From Gemmatimonadota bacterium (GTDB lineage: Bacteria > Gemmatimonadota > Gemmatimonadetes > Longimicrobiales > Gaopeijiaceae): 47,551 nt of DNA. Of the stretch, positions 17,032 through 26,302 are shown in pieces; the first letter of the stretch is position 1; each line of letters starts with the position of its first letter. The DNA is taken from assembly GCA_028874995.1 (NCBI GenBank), contig JAPPGM010000009.1, positions 1 through 47,551 of the forward strand, read 5' to 3'. A program made the translations under genes and the position numbers. A model generated the notes under the pieces. It saw only the letters and a list, made by a program, of their open reading frames with translations. It ran no database searches and was not told the origin of the DNA.

Positions 17032-17904
17032 ATGAGCCTGCCCGGCTTCCGCTCGATCCTTTTCGTACCGGGGGACCGGCCGGACCGCTACGAGAGTGCT
17101 CTCAGCGCCGGGGCCGACGCGGTCTGCATCGACCTGGAGGACGCGGTGGCCGACGCGCGAAAGACACAGGCGCGCGAGGCGGCGCTGGGTTTGCTGGAGC
17201 GGTGGGGTGAAGGGGATTCACAACGACGCGCCTCGCTAGTCGTGCGCATGAACGACCTCGGGAGGGACGAGGGGTGGGAGGATGTGGAGGCGATCGCGGA
17301 CGGGCCGCGGCCCGACGGCCTGATGATCCCTATGGTGGACGGAGTGCCGGAGGTTTCGGTGACCCTGGAGAAGGTGCGCGGTGCACTGCCCGTTCTTCCG
17401 TTGATCGAGACGGCCGGCGGTCTGCAGAACGCAAGGAAGATCGGGGCAGTCATCGGGGTCGCGGGACTGGTGTTCGGGGGATTCGATCTGGCGCTGGAGC
17501 TGGGGGCCGAGCCCGGGTGGGAGCCGCTGCTGTATGCGCGCTCCCGGGTGGTGCACGCGTCGGCGGTGAACGGGATTCCGGCCTATGACATGCCGTCGCG
17601 CGACTACCGTGAGATGACCGGGCTGCGCGATGAGGCGCGGCGGGGGCGGGGACTGGGTTTTGCCGGGAAGACCGCGATCCATCCCGCGCAGATTCCGGTG
17701 ATTCACGAGGTGTTCACGCCGTCGCGCGAGGAGGTGGAGCGGGCGCGCGCGACCGTGGAGGCCGACCGGGGAGCGCGAGGGGGTGCGGTGGGGGTGGGGG
17801 GGCGGATGGTGGACCGTCCCGTGGTCGAGGCCGCGCGGCGGGTACTTGAGCGGGCGGGGGAGGTGGGGCGCGTGGAGGGGGAGCCGGACGGGGCGGGGGG
17901 ATGA
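17032..17904 (+). CDS. HpcH/HpaI aldolase/citrate-lyase-type CoA ester lyase (CitE-like)
   Basis: 290-residue CitE/malyl-CoA lyase superfamily protein. It opens with RSILFVPGDRPDRYESALSA and contains DAVCIDLEDAV, the Mg2+-binding acidic pair, then RMND for the arginine that binds the acyl carboxylate, PLIETAGGLQNARKI with the key Glu, and GFAGKTAIHPAQIPVI. ATG 17032 is preferred over 16990 because it places the conserved start at residue 6. Family members cleave malyl-CoA, beta-methylmalyl-CoA or citramalyl-CoA. With the hydratase gene overlapping its end (ATGA) and an acyl-CoA dehydrogenase upstream, a C5-dicarboxylic acyl-CoA route is likely, but the precise substrate is inference. Confidence 0.88.
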   Translation: MSLPGFRSILFVPGDRPDRYESALSAGADAVCIDLEDAVADARKTQAREAALGLLERWGEGDSQRRASLVVRMNDLGRDEGWEDVEAIADGPRPDGLMIPMVDGVPEVSVTLEKVRGALPVLPLIETAGGLQNARKIGAVIGVAGLVFGGFDLALELGAEPGWEPLLYARSRVVHASAVNGIPAYDMPSRDYREMTGLRDEARRGRGLGFAGKTAIHPAQIPVIHEVFTPSREEVERARATVEADRGARGGAVGVGGRMVDRPVVEAARRVLERAGEVGRVEGEPDGAGG

Positions 17905-18788
17905 CGGGGGGAACTCCGCATGGTGGGGAGCGGAAACGCGCTGAGGTTCTGTCGCGCCGACCGGCCGGTATCATGCAGGCGCTGCTGGACCGGGATCCCG
18001 ACGGTCTGCGTGAGGGCGATCCGCTGCCGCTGGGGTGGCACTGGTTCTACTTCCAACAACCGCTCCGGGCTTCGAGTCTCGGGGTCGATGGCCATGAACG
18101 TCGCGGCGCCTTCATGCCGGAGGTGGACCTTCCCCGGCGGATGTGGGCGGGCGGGACGCTGCGGTCGCTGGGGCCGGTGCGGATCGGTGAGCGGGTGGAG
18201 TTGCGGTCGCGCGTGACCGGGGTCGAGGAGAAACGGGGGAAGAGTGGACGGCTCGTGTTCGTGACTGTGGGACAGACGGTGCTGCAGGGTGGGCGCCCGT
18301 GCGTCGAGGAAGAGCAGGTGATCGTGTATCGGGGGGCCGGGCCTCGCCCGACAGTCGGTGCGTCGGCGCCCGGCCCGGCCCGGGAGGCCGTGTGGAACGA
18401 AACCTTCCTCCCGACCTCGGTCACGCTCTTCCGGTTCTCGGCACTCACGAACAACGCCCACCGAATCCACTACGACCACCCCTACGCAACAGATGAGGAG
18501 GGCTATCCGGACCTCCTCGTGCACGGCCCGCTCACGGCGCTGCTGCTTCTCGACGCGGCCGAACGGCACGGCGCCGGGCAGGTGACCCGGTTTCGGTATC
18601 GGGCCCTGGCGCCGCTCTTTGTGGGCCGGCGGATTACGCTGGTGGGACGACCGGGTTTGTCGCGATCGGGCGGGAGTCCTTCCCCGGCTGGCCGGTCATC
18701 TGCCTCCGAGCGCGTCGTCGAGGCCCTCGGCCCGGACGGGAGGGTTGCCATGCGGGGGTGGGTGGTCTGCCGGGAGGGTGCGTGGTAG
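17901..18788 (+). CDS. MaoC/HTD2-like acyl-CoA hydratase (mesaconyl- or itaconyl-CoA hydratase-like)
   Basis: 295-residue double hot-dog protein. The N-terminal half is a FAS1-like/MaoC_dehydrat_N domain (DLPRRMWAGGTLRSLGPVRI, then GERVELRSRVTGVEEKRGKS). The C-terminal half has the catalytic motif: LFRFSALTNNAHRIHYDHPY followed by LLVHGPLTALLLLD, where the Asn/His pair and HGP are typical of 3-methylfumaryl-CoA/mesaconyl-C4-CoA hydratases. It overlaps the CitE-like gene by four bases, so the two proteins are probably made together: a hydratase that forms citramalyl- or methylmalyl-CoA and a lyase that splits it. Alternative substrates such as itaconyl-CoA are equally possible. Confidence 0.8.
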   Translation: MTGGTPHGGERKRAEVLSRRPAGIMQALLDRDPDGLREGDPLPLGWHWFYFQQPLRASSLGVDGHERRGAFMPEVDLPRRMWAGGTLRSLGPVRIGERVELRSRVTGVEEKRGKSGRLVFVTVGQTVLQGGRPCVEEEQVIVYRGAGPRPTVGASAPGPAREAVWNETFLPTSVTLFRFSALTNNAHRIHYDHPYATDEEGYPDLLVHGPLTALLLLDAAERHGAGQVTRFRYRALAPLFVGRRITLVGRPGLSRSGGSPSPAGRSSASERVVEALGPDGRVAMRGWVVCREGAW

Positions 18789-18869
18789 AGCCGGTCCCGA
18801 CCCGTCCGCTTCAAGCGAATGGCACCAAAACGGGATGCGCGTTTCCGTCACGGCGTCGACGTTGAAGTG

Positions 18870-18898
18870 TTGATTTTTCACCATTTTTGTGCTACGTA
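18870..18898 (+). promoter_or_regulatory. Possible promoter upstream of the first beta-propeller gene
   Basis: An AT-rich patch in the gap 18789-18983 contains TTGATT at 18870-18875 and TACGTA at 18893-18898, 17 bases apart. The -35 is good but the -10 is poor. The patch stands out strongly from its GC-rich surroundings and lies about 85 bases before the start codon. Confidence 0.3.
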
Positions 18899-18983
18899 TT
18901 TCGCTCGTCCCTGCGTCCGAGTCGTCAGGGACTGGACGAGAACACGCTCCACGCACCGCGATCCGCCTCCGGGAGGGCTCATC

Positions 18984-20336
18984 ATGACAACACCGACCAT
19001 CAGGCACTCGCCGCCGCCGCGTTTCCGCCGCGCCGCCGCTGACCTCGCCCGTCGGAAGTGGCCCGCCGCCACCCGCACGGCGCCAATCCCCCGCGGCTGC
19101 ATGTTGGCGGTCGTGTCACTGCTCCTCGCCTGCGGGCCCATCGCGGACTCGCGGGACGCGGCCGGACCCATCGTCGAGACCGAGACCATCGGCGACACGA
19201 CGGTGGTCAGGACCGTGAGCGGAAGCGTGTGGAGCGGAGATGCCAGGCTCGTGCCGGAAACATCGGTCGGCGAACTGGACGGACCGGAGGAGTATCTCTT
19301 CGGCTCCGTACGCGCCATCGCCGTCGACGACGACCGCAACGTGTACGTGCTCGATGGACAGGCCCGGCACGTTCGCGCCTACGATTCGGACGGAACCTAC
19401 CTCAGGACGCTGGGGAGGGACGGAGAGGGGCCGGGCGAGTTCAAGGTGCCCATCGGGCTTGCCATCTCCAACGGCCGCGTGCTCGTGAGGGATCCGGCGA
19501 ACGGGCGTGTGCAGCTGTTCGTGCTCGAGACGGGGGAGAACGAGGAATGGAGATACCTGCCCAGTGACTATTTCATGAATACCCCGCTGTTCCAGGACGA
19601 CCAGGGCCGAATCTATGTGGACATCTCCGACCCTGAGGTGCACTTCATCCTCATGGACTCCGACGGCACACAAATCGACACGATCCGGCCCCCCGAAGCC
19701 CCGGCCGACTTCGACGACGACGAGTACTCCATGAGCACCGAGGGCGAGAGCGGCGACCAGTGGATGTCCGTCGGCGCGACCGTTCCGTTCAGCCCGGATT
19801 GGTACTGGACCGTGCACCCCAGCGGCCACTTCATGTCGGCCCTGTCCACGGCCTACCGAATCAACCTCGAGCAGGAGGGCGGCGTGCTGCGCATCGAGAG
19901 GAACCACACTCCGGTGGCGGTCCTGGACGAGGAGCGCGACCGCCATGAACGGAGGATTGTGAACAGGATGCGCCAGGTCGATGCAGGTTGGGACTGGGAC
20001 GGTGCCCCCATTCCGGATCACAAGCCGCCGTTCAGGGGCCTTCGCGCCGGAAGCGACGGCCGGATCTGGGTGAGGCTCTGGACGGAGGCGCAACAGGTCC
20101 CGAACGAGGAGCACGACCCGGCCAATCCCGAGTCGGTTGCGTTCACCTTGGTCGAGCCGCTCCGGTACGATGTGTTCGAAGCCGACGGGACGTACCTTGG
20201 GGCCGTGGTCCCGCCCGAGGGTTTCGGACCTTCGCCTCCTCCCGTCTTCGGTCGGTCGTTCGTCTGGGCGGTAGAGCGGGACGAGCTTGGTGTCGAGCGA
20301 GTCGTCCGCTACAGGATTGTGTTGCCCGGTTCCTGA
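18984..20336 (+). CDS. 6-bladed beta-propeller lipoprotein, subfamily A
   Basis: 450-residue exported protein. ATG 18984 has GGGAGG just upstream, giving an unusually long, Arg- and Pro-rich n-region before the hydrophobic stretch MLAVVSLLLAC, with the likely lipidated Cys at 50. The mature part carries repeated propeller strands: RAIAVDDDRNVYVLDGQARH, VRAYDSDGTYLRTLGRDGEG ending in the hallmark GEGPGEF, VLVRDPANGRVQLF, and the terminal blade RYDVFEADGTYLGAVVPP. The start VGDTT/IGDTTVVRTVSGSVW and the end RDELGVERVVRYRI are shared with the gene at 32010, so the two are paralogues. Function is unknown. Members of this BF3164/NHL-like group may be ligand-binding or enzymatic scaffolds at the envelope. 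Confidence 0.82.
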   Translation: MTTPTIRHSPPPRFRRAAADLARRKWPAATRTAPIPRGCMLAVVSLLLACGPIADSRDAAGPIVETETIGDTTVVRTVSGSVWSGDARLVPETSVGELDGPEEYLFGSVRAIAVDDDRNVYVLDGQARHVRAYDSDGTYLRTLGRDGEGPGEFKVPIGLAISNGRVLVRDPANGRVQLFVLETGENEEWRYLPSDYFMNTPLFQDDQGRIYVDISDPEVHFILMDSDGTQIDTIRPPEAPADFDDDEYSMSTEGESGDQWMSVGATVPFSPDWYWTVHPSGHFMSALSTAYRINLEQEGGVLRIERNHTPVAVLDEERDRHERRIVNRMRQVDAGWDWDGAPIPDHKPPFRGLRAGSDGRIWVRLWTEAQQVPNEEHDPANPESVAFTLVEPLRYDVFEADGTYLGAVVPPEGFGPSPPPVFGRSFVWAVERDELGVERVVRYRIVLPGS

Positions 20337-20518
20337 AAAGGTGGGTGGGGTCAGCCCATCACCCGCTTCGCTGCCCGGAGCGCGTAGTCAGCGTAGTGCG
20401 CGGCCTGGCCCTGACGGCGGCCACCATCGCTTTCTCACGGTTGCCCAGGGGTCTATTCATTTCACCAGTCTCCTTTTCGCTACGGCCAATACTCCCAGCT
20501 CAGAACAAGGTCATCAAG

Positions 20519-21742
20519 ATGTCACGCTACACGATCGCCGGACACGGTCGAATGAATTGCAGCCTCATCCGGGCATTGGCGTTGATCGCCTGCTGCGCCG
20601 TCCCCGCCTCCGCCCAGAAGCCGCGAGCCCGCGACCTCAGCATCCCGTTCGAGGGCACGCCGGGACGGTTCAACGCGATCACCGATGTCGAGGGTGTGGA
20701 GGTCGGCCACGCAACGATCGTGCGCGGCAGCGGCGAGCTCGTGATCGGTGAAGGTCCCGTGCGGACCGGGGTAACGGCGGTGTGGCCGCGCGGCCGCGAC
20801 GACCCGGACCCGGTCTACGCGGCGTGGTTCACCCTCAACGGCAACGGAGAGATGACCGGGACAACCTGGGTGCGCGATTCGGGGATCATGGAGGGACCGG
20901 TCATGATCACCAACACCCTCAGCGTGGGCGTGGTGCACCACGCGGTGATCCGGTGGGGCGTGGCGCGGGACATGGAGCGGCGGCGGGGTGGATGGCTCGC
21001 CGCGCTTCCGGTGGTGGCCGAGACGTGGGACGGCACCCTGAACGACATTCGGGGGCAGCACGTGGCCGAAGAGGATGCCATCGCGGCGATGGAGGGGGCG
21101 CGTGGGGGGGCGGTGGCGGAAGGGAATGTGGGTGGGGGGACGGGGATGATATGTCACCGCTTCAAGGGCGGGATCGGGACGGCGTCACGGGAGGTGGAGG
21201 TGCGTGGGGACGACTTCGTGGTGGGGGTGCTGGTGCAGTGCAACTATGGGAGCCGGGAGACGTTGCGGGTGGCCGGAGTGCCGGTGGGGCGTGAGATCGG
21301 GGACCTGATGCCGTCGCGCGGGGGCGGGGGGGTGGAGGGAGCAGCGGGCGACGGTGGCCGTGAGGGGTCGATTATCGTCGTGGTGGCCACCGATGCGCCG
21401 TTGATGCCCCATCAGCTGGAACGGATGGCCCGGCGGGTGTCGATGGGACTGGCTCGCAACGGAAGCGTAGCGGCGAACAGTTCGGGAGACATCTTCGTGG
21501 CTTTTTCGACGGCCAACGAGAGGGCGGCATCCGAGCCGGGCACGTCCACCAATGCGCGGGTGATGGCCAATGGGCTGCTGACGCCGCTGTTCGCTGCCAC
21601 GGTCGAGGCTACGGAGGAAGCGATCATCAACGCGTTGGTGGCGGCCGAGACGATGACCGGGGCGAATGGCGTGACCGTGCACGCGCTGCCGCACGAGCGG
21701 CTGCGAGAAGTGTTGAGGAGGTACAATCGGCTGGAGGGTTGA
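20519..21742 (+). CDS. Exported P1-family peptidase (DmpA/L-aminopeptidase-esterase type)
   Basis: 407-residue Ntn-fold hydrolase of peptidase family P1/S58. A signal peptide (LIRALALIACCAVPASAQ) follows; ATG 20519 has AAGG eight bases upstream and is preferred to ATG 20552. The mature protein starts RDLSIPFEGTPGRFNAITDV, then EVGHATI, the usual opening. The autoproteolysis site is ANSSGDIFVAFSTAN: the chain is cut before Ser, which becomes the N-terminal nucleophile of the beta subunit. Such enzymes release N-terminal residues or hydrolyse beta-peptides. The signal peptide places it in the periplasm, with the other exported peptidases of the window. Confidence 0.88.
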   Translation: MSRYTIAGHGRMNCSLIRALALIACCAVPASAQKPRARDLSIPFEGTPGRFNAITDVEGVEVGHATIVRGSGELVIGEGPVRTGVTAVWPRGRDDPDPVYAAWFTLNGNGEMTGTTWVRDSGIMEGPVMITNTLSVGVVHHAVIRWGVARDMERRRGGWLAALPVVAETWDGTLNDIRGQHVAEEDAIAAMEGARGGAVAEGNVGGGTGMICHRFKGGIGTASREVEVRGDDFVVGVLVQCNYGSRETLRVAGVPVGREIGDLMPSRGGGGVEGAAGDGGREGSIIVVVATDAPLMPHQLERMARRVSMGLARNGSVAANSSGDIFVAFSTANERAASEPGTSTNARVMANGLLTPLFAATVEATEEAIINALVAAETMTGANGVTVHALPHERLREVLRRYNRLEG

Positions 21743-21889
21743 GGAGAACCCTGACGTCCGGGGCTCAACGGAAGGTCTCGGTGATTGTGCTGGACGCAAG
21801 TCCGCCGTAGTGGGCCTTCGCGGGAACGCAGACGGAGCGTGGCGCGCGGCGTTTGGCACCTTCGATCTTTGGATTCCGGCCAGCCCCCC

Positions 21890-24800
21890 TCAGCGCCTCC
21901 TCACCGGCGCCACCACAGGCTCCTCCACCTCCGGTCTGAGCCCCTCTACGTACACCCGGTCGTAGAGCGCCGGCAGCCGCACCGCGAGCATCTCGTTCAC
22001 CCGCGGGATCATCGGCGGCACCTCATCCCACGAACGGTCGATCTGCCAGATCTGGTCCGCAGTCGGCGGGCTGGTCGAACGCAGAATCGCGCCCCACGCA
22101 AAGGCTCCGTTGGACACCTCCTCGAACTCATCCTCCAGTTCCTCCAGAGCCTCGCCGAAGGCCTCGATCTCCTCGGCCAGCTCCTCCGGCACCTCGTCCG
22201 TCAGGCTCTCTACCTGGTTCTCGATTCGGGCCAGCTGCTCCTGGATGGAACCTAGGCGCTCGCGTACCGCCTGCACCGCTCCCGAGAGCCGGTAGGAATC
22301 CAGCATGACCGCCTGGCGTGCCTCCAGATCGTTGCGCGACATGGAGGTTCGCGGATCGAGCCGCACTTCGAGCGCCCGCTCCATCGTCTCCTCGCCCACC
22401 TCCAGCGTGACGGTGTAGGTGCCCGGCAGCACCCTCGGTCCCGGGTTCATGGGCTCGCCGTCGGCGCCGTCCTCCACCAGTTGCAGGTCCCAGATGACCT
22501 CGTTCAGTCCCTCGTTTCGGCTCCCCTCCAGTTCGCGCACCAAGACGCCCGCCCCGTCGGTGATCCTGACCGTCACGGTGTCCGCCGCCTCTCCGAGGTG
22601 ATACCGGATCCGGGCCCCGGCCGACGGGTTGGGCGCCACGTAGATGCCCGGGGTCCAGCCCTGCGGGAAGTAGGCGTTGTACGAGGTGGCGCGCCGCAGC
22701 GGGTAGAGGTGCGCGGCCGACCCCATCACCTCGGCGGAGAGCTCCTGGAGCGGCCCGATGTCGTCCATGATCCAGATGCCGAGGCCGTGGGTGCCCACCA
22801 CGAGGTCGTTCTCGCGCGGATGTACGACGATGTCGTCGACGGGCACGGTGGGAAGGCCGTTCTTCAGCGGCCGCCAGTTCGCGCCTCCGTCGATCGAGAA
22901 GTGGACACCCACCTCGCTGCCTGCGAAGAGCAGGTCGTGGGCCACCGGGTGCTGGGCGAGCGCGTTCAGCGAAGTGTTCGGCAGCCCCTCGGTGATCCGC
23001 TCCCAGCTATCGCCGAAGTCGTCGCTGCGGAAGATGTAGGCGCTGAAGTCGTCGTTCCTGTGCCCGTCGAAGACCGCGTACACGCCCCCCGCCGCACCGC
23101 CCGACGCGACGATCCGGGTGACATACGTGTAGGACGGCACCCCGCGCACGTTCCCGGTCACATCCGTCCAGTTCCCACCCCCATCCCGCGTCACATGCAC
23201 CCGCCCGTCGTCGCTGCCGGTGTAGAGGACAGACGGGGCGAAGGGCGATTCGGCGAGCGCGGTCAGGTTGCCGTAGGTGGACTGTCCGTCGTTGCGCGAC
23301 ATTTGCGGCTGGTCGCCGGCCACCCCCATCAGCGTGAGGGTGTCGCGGTCGATGTTCCAGGTCAGGTCGGGGCTGATCTCCTCCCAGCTCTGTCCCAGGT
23401 CGGGGGACCGGAAGAGGATGTTCGATCCCGCGTACAGGACCTGGTCGTCGTGTGACGAGAGCAGGATCGGCGTGTCCCAGTTCCAGCGCAGCGTCCGCTC
23501 CTCCTCCTCCTCCTCGGCCGGCCGGACCAGCGGCCGGATGGTGACGCGTTCTCGTGTCTTTCGGTTGACCCGCGCCAGGAACCCACCCTGCGACTCCGCG
23601 ATCATGATGTCCGGGTTGGCCGGGTGCATGACGGTGAAGAACCCGTCGCCGCCGCCCACGTTGTACCAGTCGCGCGTGCGGATCCCCTGGTTCGACCAGG
23701 TGTCCGTCGGCGCGCACCAGGAGCCGTTGTCCTGCAGCCCTCCGCAGACGTGGTAGGGGTCCTGCATGTCCACTCCGATCTCGTAGAACTGGGCGATCGG
23801 CAGGTTGCGGAGCTGGTACCAGTTGTCGGACCGGTCCCAGCTCACCGAAACCCCGCCGTCCCCCGCCAGGATCAGGTGCTCCGAGTCGGCCGGGTCGATC
23901 CAGAGGGTGTGGTGGTCGAGGTGGACCTCGGACGCGGCGTCGGGTGTGAAGTTGTTCCCCCCGTCCGAGGACCGGTAGAGCACGGCACCGCCCAGGTAGA
24001 TCCGTTCGGGGTCGTTGGGATCGATCCAGATCTGGCTGTAGTACATGGGCCGGTTGTTGGTGGTGCTGATCTGGCGCCAGGTCTCCCCGCGGTCGGTGGA
24101 GCGGTAGACGCCGTTCTCCCCGCCCCCCTGGCCGAATCCCTGTCCGGGCCCGCGCGCGTCGGCCTCCACCAGGGCGAAGACCAGGTTGCCGTCACCCCGG
24201 TAGATGTCGAGTCCGATCCGCCCCTTGTCGCCCTCCGGCAGCCCGTCGGTGAGCTCCTTCCAGGTGTCCCCCCCGTCGGTGGTGCGGTAGATCCCGCTCC
24301 CGGGGCCGCCGCCGTTGAACCCCCAGGCGCGCCGCCGCCGCTGGTACATGGCCGCGAAGATCGTCTTCGGGTCGGCCATGTCCATGGCCAGATCGATCGC
24401 GCCGGTGTCCTCGTCCACGAAGAGCACGAGCTCCCAGTTCTCGCCCCCGTCGGTGGTGCGGTAGACGCCCCGCTCCGGATTCGGGCCCCACAGGTGCCCG
24501 ACCGCCGCCACATAGGCCACGTCCGGGTCGCGCGGATGGACCCGAATGCGCCCGATGTGATGCGTGTTCTCCAGCCCCAGATGGGTCCAGGTGCGCCCCG
24601 CGTCGGTCGAACGGTAGACGCCGTTGCCCCAAGGCGAGCTCTGCCGGTTGTTGGGCTCGCCGGTGCCGACCCAGACCACGTTCGGGTTCGAGGGCGCGAC
24701 GGCCACGGCGCCGACCGAGGCGGTCGATTCGTCTCTGAAGACGTGGGTGAAGGTGATGCCGGCATTGTCGGTCTTCCACACCCCGCCGCTCGCGACCCCC

Positions 24801-25036
24801 ACGTAGAAGGTGCTCGGATCCGACTCGACCACGGCCAGTTCAGACACGCGGCCGCCCATGATGGTGGGGCCGATGGTGCGGAACCGGAGCGCGCTGGTGG
24901 CGCGGGCGAAGGGGTCGTCAGGTTCCTCCTGGGCAGCCAGATGGCCGCCGGGAGCGGGGGGGATGACGAGGATTGCGAACAGCAGCGCGGCCAGGGCGGG
25001 TGGGGACGATGTCGAGGGCAACACTGGGCGGTACAC
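21890..25036 (-). CDS. Large exported VPS10/sortilin-like BNR-repeat protein
   Basis: 1048 residues from a GTG at 25036, chosen because GGAG lies about 8 bases upstream and it begins a signal peptide (ALAALLFAILVIPPAPGGHL). The N-terminal 700 residues are a multi-bladed propeller with many Asp-box/BNR repeats such as VYRSTDAGRTWTHLGLEN, YRTTDGGENWELV and VHVTRDGGGNWTDVTG. This is the VPS10/sortilin-like glycosyl-hydrolase-type arrangement common in Gemmatimonadota and Bacteroidota. A beta-sandwich like FlgD-Ig follows at about 800-870 (DTVTVRITDGAGVLVRELEG), then a Glu-rich coiled coil near residues 935-1010 (EELAEEIEAFGEALEELEDE). No substrate can be assigned. It is divergent from the epimerase gene. 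The reading frame stays open far upstream, but that part is antisense to the epimerase and not real. Confidence 0.85.
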   Translation of the reverse strand: MYRPVLPSTSSPPALAALLFAILVIPPAPGGHLAAQEEPDDPFARATSALRFRTIGPTIMGGRVSELAVVESDPSTFYVGVASGGVWKTDNAGITFTHVFRDESTASVGAVAVAPSNPNVVWVGTGEPNNRQSSPWGNGVYRSTDAGRTWTHLGLENTHHIGRIRVHPRDPDVAYVAAVGHLWGPNPERGVYRTTDGGENWELVLFVDEDTGAIDLAMDMADPKTIFAAMYQRRRRAWGFNGGGPGSGIYRTTDGGDTWKELTDGLPEGDKGRIGLDIYRGDGNLVFALVEADARGPGQGFGQGGGENGVYRSTDRGETWRQISTTNNRPMYYSQIWIDPNDPERIYLGGAVLYRSSDGGNNFTPDAASEVHLDHHTLWIDPADSEHLILAGDGGVSVSWDRSDNWYQLRNLPIAQFYEIGVDMQDPYHVCGGLQDNGSWCAPTDTWSNQGIRTRDWYNVGGGDGFFTVMHPANPDIMIAESQGGFLARVNRKTRERVTIRPLVRPAEEEEEERTLRWNWDTPILLSSHDDQVLYAGSNILFRSPDLGQSWEEISPDLTWNIDRDTLTLMGVAGDQPQMSRNDGQSTYGNLTALAESPFAPSVLYTGSDDGRVHVTRDGGGNWTDVTGNVRGVPSYTYVTRIVASGGAAGGVYAVFDGHRNDDFSAYIFRSDDFGDSWERITEGLPNTSLNALAQHPVAHDLLFAGSEVGVHFSIDGGANWRPLKNGLPTVPVDDIVVHPRENDLVVGTHGLGIWIMDDIGPLQELSAEVMGSAAHLYPLRRATSYNAYFPQGWTPGIYVAPNPSAGARIRYHLGEAADTVTVRITDGAGVLVRELEGSRNEGLNEVIWDLQLVEDGADGEPMNPGPRVLPGTYTVTLEVGEETMERALEVRLDPRTSMSRNDLEARQAVMLDSYRLSGAVQAVRERLGSIQEQLARIENQVESLTDEVPEELAEEIEAFGEALEELEDEFEEVSNGAFAWGAILRSTSPPTADQIWQIDRSWDEVPPMIPRVNEMLAVRLPALYDRVYVEGLRPEVEEPVVAPVRRR

Positions 25037-25112
25037 GGGGAGTCTCCAGTACGGGGAGGGATCGGGTTGTCCGGATCGCGAGCGACCGGCATGATGCTTT
25101 GACGCTGGGCGA

Positions 25113-25118
25113 TACAAT
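25113..25118 (+). promoter_or_regulatory. Possible -10 element of the epimerase gene
   Basis: TACAAT matches the -10 consensus at five of six positions and lies 48 bases before the start codon in the 129-base divergent region. No good -35 is seen 16-18 bases upstream (CATGAT), so an activator or another sigma factor may be needed. Confidence 0.3.
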
Positions 25119-25165
25119 AGACGTTTCGGCCCCCTGACACACCACCGAATCGGAGAATGGATGGC

Positions 25166-26302
25166 ATGGCGACACGGCGCGAATTCATCGGGCAGGCGGG
25201 TTCGGTCGCGGCCGGGGCCGCGGCATTCGGGCTGGCCGGCTACCCGGGCGGGGCGGGGGCCCAGCCGAAGCCGCACCCCGAGGCGGCCGGACGAGGGCGA
25301 GGGGGAGCCGGTCTCGGCATCCTCATCCTCGGCGGCACGGGTTTCATCGGCCCGCACGTCGTGCGACACGCCCTGTCGCGCGGCCACGAAATCACCCTGT
25401 TCAACCGCGGCCGCACCAACACGCACCTCTTCCCCGAGGTGGAGAAGCTCGTCGGCGACCGCAACGACGATGTGGCCGCGCTGGAGGGCCGCCGCTGGGA
25501 CGCGGTCATCGACAACTCGGGCTACACCCCGGACCAGCTCCGCCTCTCGGTAGCCGCGCTGAAGGAGGCGACCGGCCAGTACCTCTTCACCTCGACGCGC
25601 GCGGTCTACACCGACTTCACCGCGCCGGTCATGAACGAGGACGCGCCGGTCGGTCCGAGGGACCTGCCCGAGAGCGAGTGGGGGGGCTACGGCCCGAACA
25701 AGGTGCTGGCCGAGCGGGTGGTAGAGGGGGGGTTCGGCGCGCGAACGCTCATCGTGCGGCCTCCGGTGATCGTGGGTCCGGGCGACAGGAGCGACCGTTT
25801 CACCTACTGGCCGGACCGGATCGACGCCGGGGGCGAGGTGCTGGTTCAGGGAGACCCGACCGATCCGGTCCAGTTCGTTGACGTGCGGGATCTGGCGGAG
25901 TTCTACGTGCACCTGCTGGAAGAGCATACGGCGGGCGTCTTCAACAGCGTGGGGCCGGGCTCGCCGCTGTCGTCGGCGGAACTGGTCTACGGGATCCGCG
26001 CCATCACCGCGACGCCGGTGTCGTTCACCTGGGTGGACTGGGACTTTTTGGCCGAACGGGGCCAGATGCCGCAGCGGCAGCTTGCGTTCTGGCAGCCGCC
26101 GCGGGGGCGGTACCTCAACTATGGGCGCATGGACAGCAGCCGGGGGATCGCGGCGGGGCTGCGGTTCCGCCCGCTGGCGGTGACGGCCAAGGACACGCTG
26201 GACTGGCATCGCAGCCGTGAAATTGGGGGTGAGTACCGGCTGCGTACCGGGCTGAACCGGGCGACGGAGGCTGAGTTGCTGGCCGCGTGGAAGGAAAAAT
26301 GA
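25166..26302 (+). CDS. Tat-exported NAD-dependent epimerase/dehydratase-like protein
   Basis: 378-residue extended short-chain dehydrogenase. I prefer ATG 25166 over 25157 because GGAG ends 10 bases before it and only 1 base before the other. The N-terminus MATRREFIGQAG followed by Ala-rich hydrophobic residues is a twin-arginine signal. The Rossmann fold starts LGILILGGTGFIGPHVVRHA with the GGTGFIG dinucleotide motif. In place of the usual YxxxK there is GYGPNKVLAE, which keeps Tyr and Lys in YGPNK spacing. RPPVIVGPGDRSDRFTYW and QFVDVRDLAEF are typical of NAD-dependent epimerases related to chloroplast CSP41/isoflavone reductase-like enzymes. Export of an NAD-binding protein is unusual. Confidence 0.8.
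   Translation: MATRREFIGQAGSVAAGAAAFGLAGYPGGAGAQPKPHPEAAGRGRGGAGLGILILGGTGFIGPHVVRHALSRGHEITLFNRGRTNTHLFPEVEKLVGDRNDDVAALEGRRWDAVIDNSGYTPDQLRLSVAALKEATGQYLFTSTRAVYTDFTAPVMNEDAPVGPRDLPESEWGGYGPNKVLAERVVEGGFGARTLIVRPPVIVGPGDRSDRFTYWPDRIDAGGEVLVQGDPTDPVQFVDVRDLAEFYVHLLEEHTAGVFNSVGPGSPLSSAELVYGIRAITATPVSFTWVDWDFLAERGQMPQRQLAFWQPPRGRYLNYGRMDSSRGIAAGLRFRPLAVTAKDTLDWHRSREIGGEYRLRTGLNRATEAELLAAWKEK

Noticed and set aside
20337..20518. Possible C-terminal gene fragment on the minus strand (AAHYADYALRAAKRVMG)
   Set aside because: Only about 20 residues with no recognisable family; too short to call a pseudogene. Nothing else is seen in this gap.
21743..21889. Terminator between the convergent peptidase and sortilin-like genes
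   Set aside because: No stem longer than five base pairs followed by a T-run could be found on either strand.
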